From: Puniceicoccaceae bacterium
Lineage (GTDB): Bacteria > Verrucomicrobiota > Verrucomicrobiia > Opitutales > JAFGAQ01
Assembly: GCA_028285755.1 (NCBI GenBank)
Contig: JANQOQ010000010.1
Span: forward strand, 240,768-297,583
Direction of reading: 5' to 3'
Length of the DNA stretch: 56,816 nt
The notes beneath the pieces were generated by a model, which saw nothing but the letters and a program-made list of their open reading frames with translations, was not told where the DNA came from and made no database searches. Positions 55,559 through 56,816 of this stretch are shown here, in pieces (position 1 is the stretch's first letter; every line of letters starts with the position of its first letter). Both the position numbers and the translations under genes were made by a program.

Positions 55559-55723
55559 TAGTATCACTTTAGTGTTAACTAATTTCGAAACTGCTTTTAT
55601 AAAATAGTGAAGGTAGCCTCAAATTTTTCTCTTTTTAAGAGTTGTTCGTTTGTTAACAAGTGTATTTCTAATACGTATTCTCGACTCAAAATCTTTTCCA
55701 ATCCGAGTTTTATAGATCAGTTA
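55559..55723. other. AT-rich region before the hydrolase gene
   Basis: These 165 AT-rich bases lie between the tRNA half copy and the hydrolase ATG. CACT-TT-AGTG forms a small inverted repeat at 55566-55575 right next to the half copy, and GTTAAC occurs twice. The hydrolase frame is open upstream to an ATG at 55607, but that stretch does not look like protein. No clear promoter was found. Confidence 0.35.
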
Positions 55724-56704
55724 ATGAGAGTTAGATTATTGATTCTAGTGATTTCTTTTACCCTATTTTGCATAAAGGGTTTTGCGGAGAGCTACGGTTC
55801 TCAGTTTAGTCCAGGCACAGGTGTATTACATGTGGATGTTGGCATAGGCGAATCAGAAAAAGTGGTAGAGATATTTTACTACAAGCCTGTGGAGTTTAAC
55901 CAAGATTCCAACATCATTATGGTTATCCCGGGTGCGGGCAGAAATGCAGATGATTACAGAGATAGTTGGATAGATAGTGCTGATAAGTATAATCTGCTGG
56001 TATTGAGTCCCAGATATCCTGCAACAAACTATGATTTTGCAGCCTATCACCTGGGCGGTGTTGTTAAGGATTTGGAGTTAATTAATCCGAAGGTTGAAAG
56101 AATCAATGGGAGGATTTCCAAATATCGAATGAGAGATGAAGATATTCTTTTTTCTTTTGTTGAGGAGCCTAGCGATTACTTGTTTGGTGACTTCGATAAG
56201 ATATTTGATTGGGCAAAGGCAGCTACAAATAGTAATCAAGAATACTATGATCTTTTTGGTCATTCCGCGGGAGGGCAAATATTGCATCGGTATATTTTGT
56301 TCAACCCGGCTTCTCAAGCACGTCATGTAATAGCTGCTAACTCAGGTTTCTATACCCTGCCTGGTGATCCCTACCATTTTCCATTCGGGTTGGGAGGAAC
56401 TAAGATTAAGGGGGGCGATTTGGTAAGTTCGTTTTCAAGCTCTCTTATCGTTATGGTAGGCGAAGAGGATAATGTTAACGAAACGAGAGGTACAATGCTG
56501 CATACCCCTATTGCAGATGAACAAGGCCTTGGAAGATTGGAACGTGGTAATTACTTTTTCGAAAAGAGCCGTGCTCATGCAGAAGCCATAGGATCTCCGT
56601 TTAACTGGCAGTTTGAAGTTATACCTAATGTAGGGCACGAGTATCGGGAAATGGGTAAAGCAGCCGCAGATTATTTGTATTCTGAGGCGGTACGCAGCAA
56701 CTGA
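55724..56704 (+). CDS. secreted alpha/beta hydrolase
   Basis: This protein has an alpha/beta hydrolase fold with an N-terminal signal peptide (MRVRLLILVISFTLFCIKGF) and so is likely exported. The start is set at ATG 55724 because the signal begins there; the longer frame from 55607 adds 39 residues without a signal character. The nucleophile is the serine in DLFGHSAGGQILHR. The acid is probably in VMVGEEDNVNE, and the histidine in PNVGHEYREMG. IIMVIPGAGRNADDYRDSW resembles the oxyanion region. The length is 326 residues. The substrate is unknown (polyester or ester type is possible). It is the only gene inside the tRNA-Gly-bounded segment. Confidence 0.8.
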   Translation: MRVRLLILVISFTLFCIKGFAESYGSQFSPGTGVLHVDVGIGESEKVVEIFYYKPVEFNQDSNIIMVIPGAGRNADDYRDSWIDSADKYNLLVLSPRYPATNYDFAAYHLGGVVKDLELINPKVERINGRISKYRMRDEDILFSFVEEPSDYLFGDFDKIFDWAKAATNSNQEYYDLFGHSAGGQILHRYILFNPASQARHVIAANSGFYTLPGDPYHFPFGLGGTKIKGGDLVSSFSSSLIVMVGEEDNVNETRGTMLHTPIADEQGLGRLERGNYFFEKSRAHAEAIGSPFNWQFEVIPNVGHEYREMGKAAADYLYSEAVRSN

Positions 56705-56740
56705 TAACGTTAATTACAGCTCAACCCGTTGCTTAATAAA

Positions 56741-56816
<76 letters not shown>

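Overview
The window looks like a chromosomal stretch from a Verrucomicrobiota bacterium, most likely class Opitutae. This is inferred from the gene mix and protein style: a fused lpxC-fabZ gene (Gram-negative outer membrane), a lipoprotein sulfatase, a menaquinone methyltransferase, and translation starts that often lack a Shine-Dalgarno sequence. No 16S gene is present, so the assignment is not proven.

Layout. 1-16740 is mixed housekeeping: an ABC-transporter ATPase cut by the left edge, ilvN-ilvC, hemC, an OPT-family transporter, an L,D-transpeptidase, asd, recR-ybaB, a small anchored SseB-like protein plus a macro-domain protein, a sulfatase, a ClpX-like ATPase with ubiE/menG, an HU/IHF protein, hisS with a DnaQ-like exonuclease, and two unrecognised envelope proteins. 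16971-34814 is one continuous str-S10-spc-alpha ribosomal run: rpsL, rpsG, fusA, rpsJ to rplO, secY, map, rpsM, rpsK, rpsD, rpoA, rplQ. No gene for L30, adenylate kinase, IF-1 or L36 lies at its usual place. 34865-36963 holds a GT2 glycosyltransferase and lpxC-fabZ. 37130-49652 is the tuf-rif cluster: tRNA-Thr, tuf, tRNA-Trp, secE, nusG, rplK, rplA, rplJ, rplL, rpoB, rpoC. It lies after the alpha operon, whereas many bacteria have it before rpsL. A 6S RNA gene follows rpoC directly. 49862-55456 holds a MazG-like pyrophosphohydrolase, a soluble histidine kinase, an M16 peptidase, an RlmI-like methyltransferase and a metal-efflux permease. The right end is a 1.2-kb segment with one alpha/beta hydrolase, bounded by a complete tRNA-Gly gene and a displaced copy of its 3' half.

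Most notable: (1) RpoC has lost the cysteines of both zinc sites normally present in bacterial beta prime; (2) the tRNA-Gly-bounded cassette looks like a tiny integrated element without an integrase; (3) the ClpX-like ATPase lacks the zinc-binding N domain and seems to carry a duplicated C-terminal small AAA+ subdomain; (4) several ribosomal proteins (S5, L15, S11, L17) carry long charged tails; (5) hairpins sit at the ilvC-hemC, rpsJ-rplC, rplJ-rplL and rplL-rpoB junctions.
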